DNA of 64,000 nt, taken from assembly GCF_042433915.1 (NCBI RefSeq), contig NZ_JBHLUN010000007.1, forward strand, positions 210,747-274,746, read 5' to 3'. A model generated the notes under the pieces. The model saw only the letters and a list, made by a program, of their open reading frames with translations, was not told the DNA's origin and searched no databases. Made by a program: the position numbers and the translations under genes. The first letter of the stretch is position 1; each line of letters starts with the position of its first letter. The stretch comes from Roseomonas elaeocarpi (GTDB lineage: Bacteria > Pseudomonadota > Alphaproteobacteria > Acetobacterales > Acetobacteraceae). This document shows, piece after piece, positions 63,619 through 64,000 of this stretch.

Positions 63619-63895
63619 CGGCCTTCTCCTCGCGCGCCCGCGCCAGGGCCGCGCGACCACGCTCCGTCAGCACGTAGGTGTTGAAGGCGACGCCTGGGGC
63701 GAGCAGTCCCTTGGCGATGCAGCGGTCCACCTGCAGCGGCCAGTCGAAGCCGGGCTCCTTCGCGGAGCGGTTCTGCGGCACGTCGCTGTAGGCGCCGGCG
63801 CGGCGCACGCAGCCGGCGGTCTCTGCCTTGTCGAGAACCCGGAAGTGCGACTTGAACAGCTTCGGGATTGGGGCGGGCGCGGTGGCGGTCGCCAT
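63611..63895 (-). CDS. Small hypothetical protein, winged-helix-like C-terminus
   Basis: 94 residues from MATATAPAPIPKLFKSHFRVLDK. The C-terminal part, DRCIAKGLLAPGVAFNTYVLTERGRAALARA, reads like the last helix and wing of a small winged-helix domain (LTxxGxxAL), as also seen at the end of the 261-residue protein. A GTG six bases upstream is an alternative start. Confidence 0.6.
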   Translation of the reverse strand: MATATAPAPIPKLFKSHFRVLDKAETAGCVRRAGAYSDVPQNRSAKEPGFDWPLQVDRCIAKGLLAPGVAFNTYVLTERGRAALARAREEKADA

Positions 63896-63897
63896 CG

Positions 63898-64000
63898 TCA
63901 CACCCTCATCGGCATCAGGCAGGCCAGGCCGCCCGGGAACTCGATCCGCATCGGGGCATGACCGTCCTGCACCCGCATCGTGAAGCCCTTCGGAGCGGCT
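63898..64000 (-). CDS. Partial CDS running off the window
   Basis: Only the last 33 residues are present, APKGFTMRVQDGHAPMRI then EFPGGLACLMPMRV before the stop; the 5' part lies past 64000. The visible strands look beta-rich. No family can be assigned. Its stop lies 2 bp before the ATG chosen for the next gene, continuing the coupled run. Confidence 0.5.
   Translation of the reverse strand, partial: AAPKGFTMRVQDGHAPMRIEFPGGLACLMPMRV

Larger units (their letters stand above)
59021..64000. mobile_element. Left end of an integrative element or prophage
   Basis: An integrase at the edge, an AlpA-type regulator, a phage Dam methylase, DUF4326 and a chain of small unknown genes on one strand, all closely packed, define an integrated element whose other end lies beyond 64000. 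No capsid, tail or conjugation gene is visible yet, so phage versus satellite or ICE cannot be settled. The exact left boundary lies between the SixA start (58882) and the integrase. Confidence 0.85.

Overview
The window is very GC-rich (roughly 70% by eye) and reads as a chromosomal segment of an alphaproteobacterium, most likely Acetobacteraceae (Roseomonas-like). This rests on gene content and order: rpmB beside cobT-cobS-J-domain-bolA, a fused shikimate kinase/dehydroquinate synthase next to xerD and accA, secA opposite a parvulin-type isomerase and argJ, and Tat-type orphan solute-binding proteins. No lineage marker such as rRNA is present, so the family assignment is inference.

Layout. 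1-5.1 kb: rpmB, a degenerate histidine-kinase-like gene, then the aerobic cobaltochelatase subunits CobT and CobS, a J-domain protein and BolA. 5.2-14.7 kb: a nuclease-like protein, DUF2889, a TauE-type exporter, AroK-AroB fusion, a tiny membrane protein, XerD, PAP2 phosphatase, AccA, a dienelactone-hydrolase-type enzyme and an orphan solute-binding protein. 14.7-22 kb: SecA, a DUF3311/sodium-solute symporter pair, a parvulin isomerase and ArgJ.

22-30.2 kb is a catabolic island: flavin reductase, beta-keto acid cleavage enzyme, nitrilase-type amidohydrolase, metallo-beta-lactamase-fold hydrolase, a second paralogous solute-binding protein, a luciferase-like monooxygenase, an alpha/beta hydrolase and a divergent LysR regulator. 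Together they look like uptake, oxygenation, hydrolysis and cleavage of an unknown organic acid, amide or ester.

30.3-38.6 kb: a Crp/Fnr regulator coupled to an HWE-type kinase, a lone receiver protein, a DUF892 ferritin-like protein, CoaBC-Dut and an MFS exporter. 38.9-43.4 kb: a MoeB/ThiF-like E1 enzyme coupled to a DsrE-like protein, followed by the most unusual locus here: an exported SH3 protein overlapping three genes that make a split-beta, cobalt-type nitrile hydratase or thiocyanate hydrolase, then a CDF metal exporter. 43.4-58.9 kb: a diverged tandem-repeat array, a 646-residue protein of unknown function, a DUF2272 lipoprotein, two flavoproteins, a MarR-controlled aaeXAB-type efflux operon, a nitronate-monooxygenase-like protein, PNPase, an entericidin-like lipoprotein, a YbhB-type protein and a SixA phosphatase.

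59.0-64.0 kb is the left end of an integrated mobile element: a P4-type integrase facing a run of eleven small, overlapping minus-strand genes (AlpA-type regulator, DUF4326, phage Dam methylase and unknowns) that runs off the window. No rRNA, tRNA, CRISPR array or insertion sequence was recognised.
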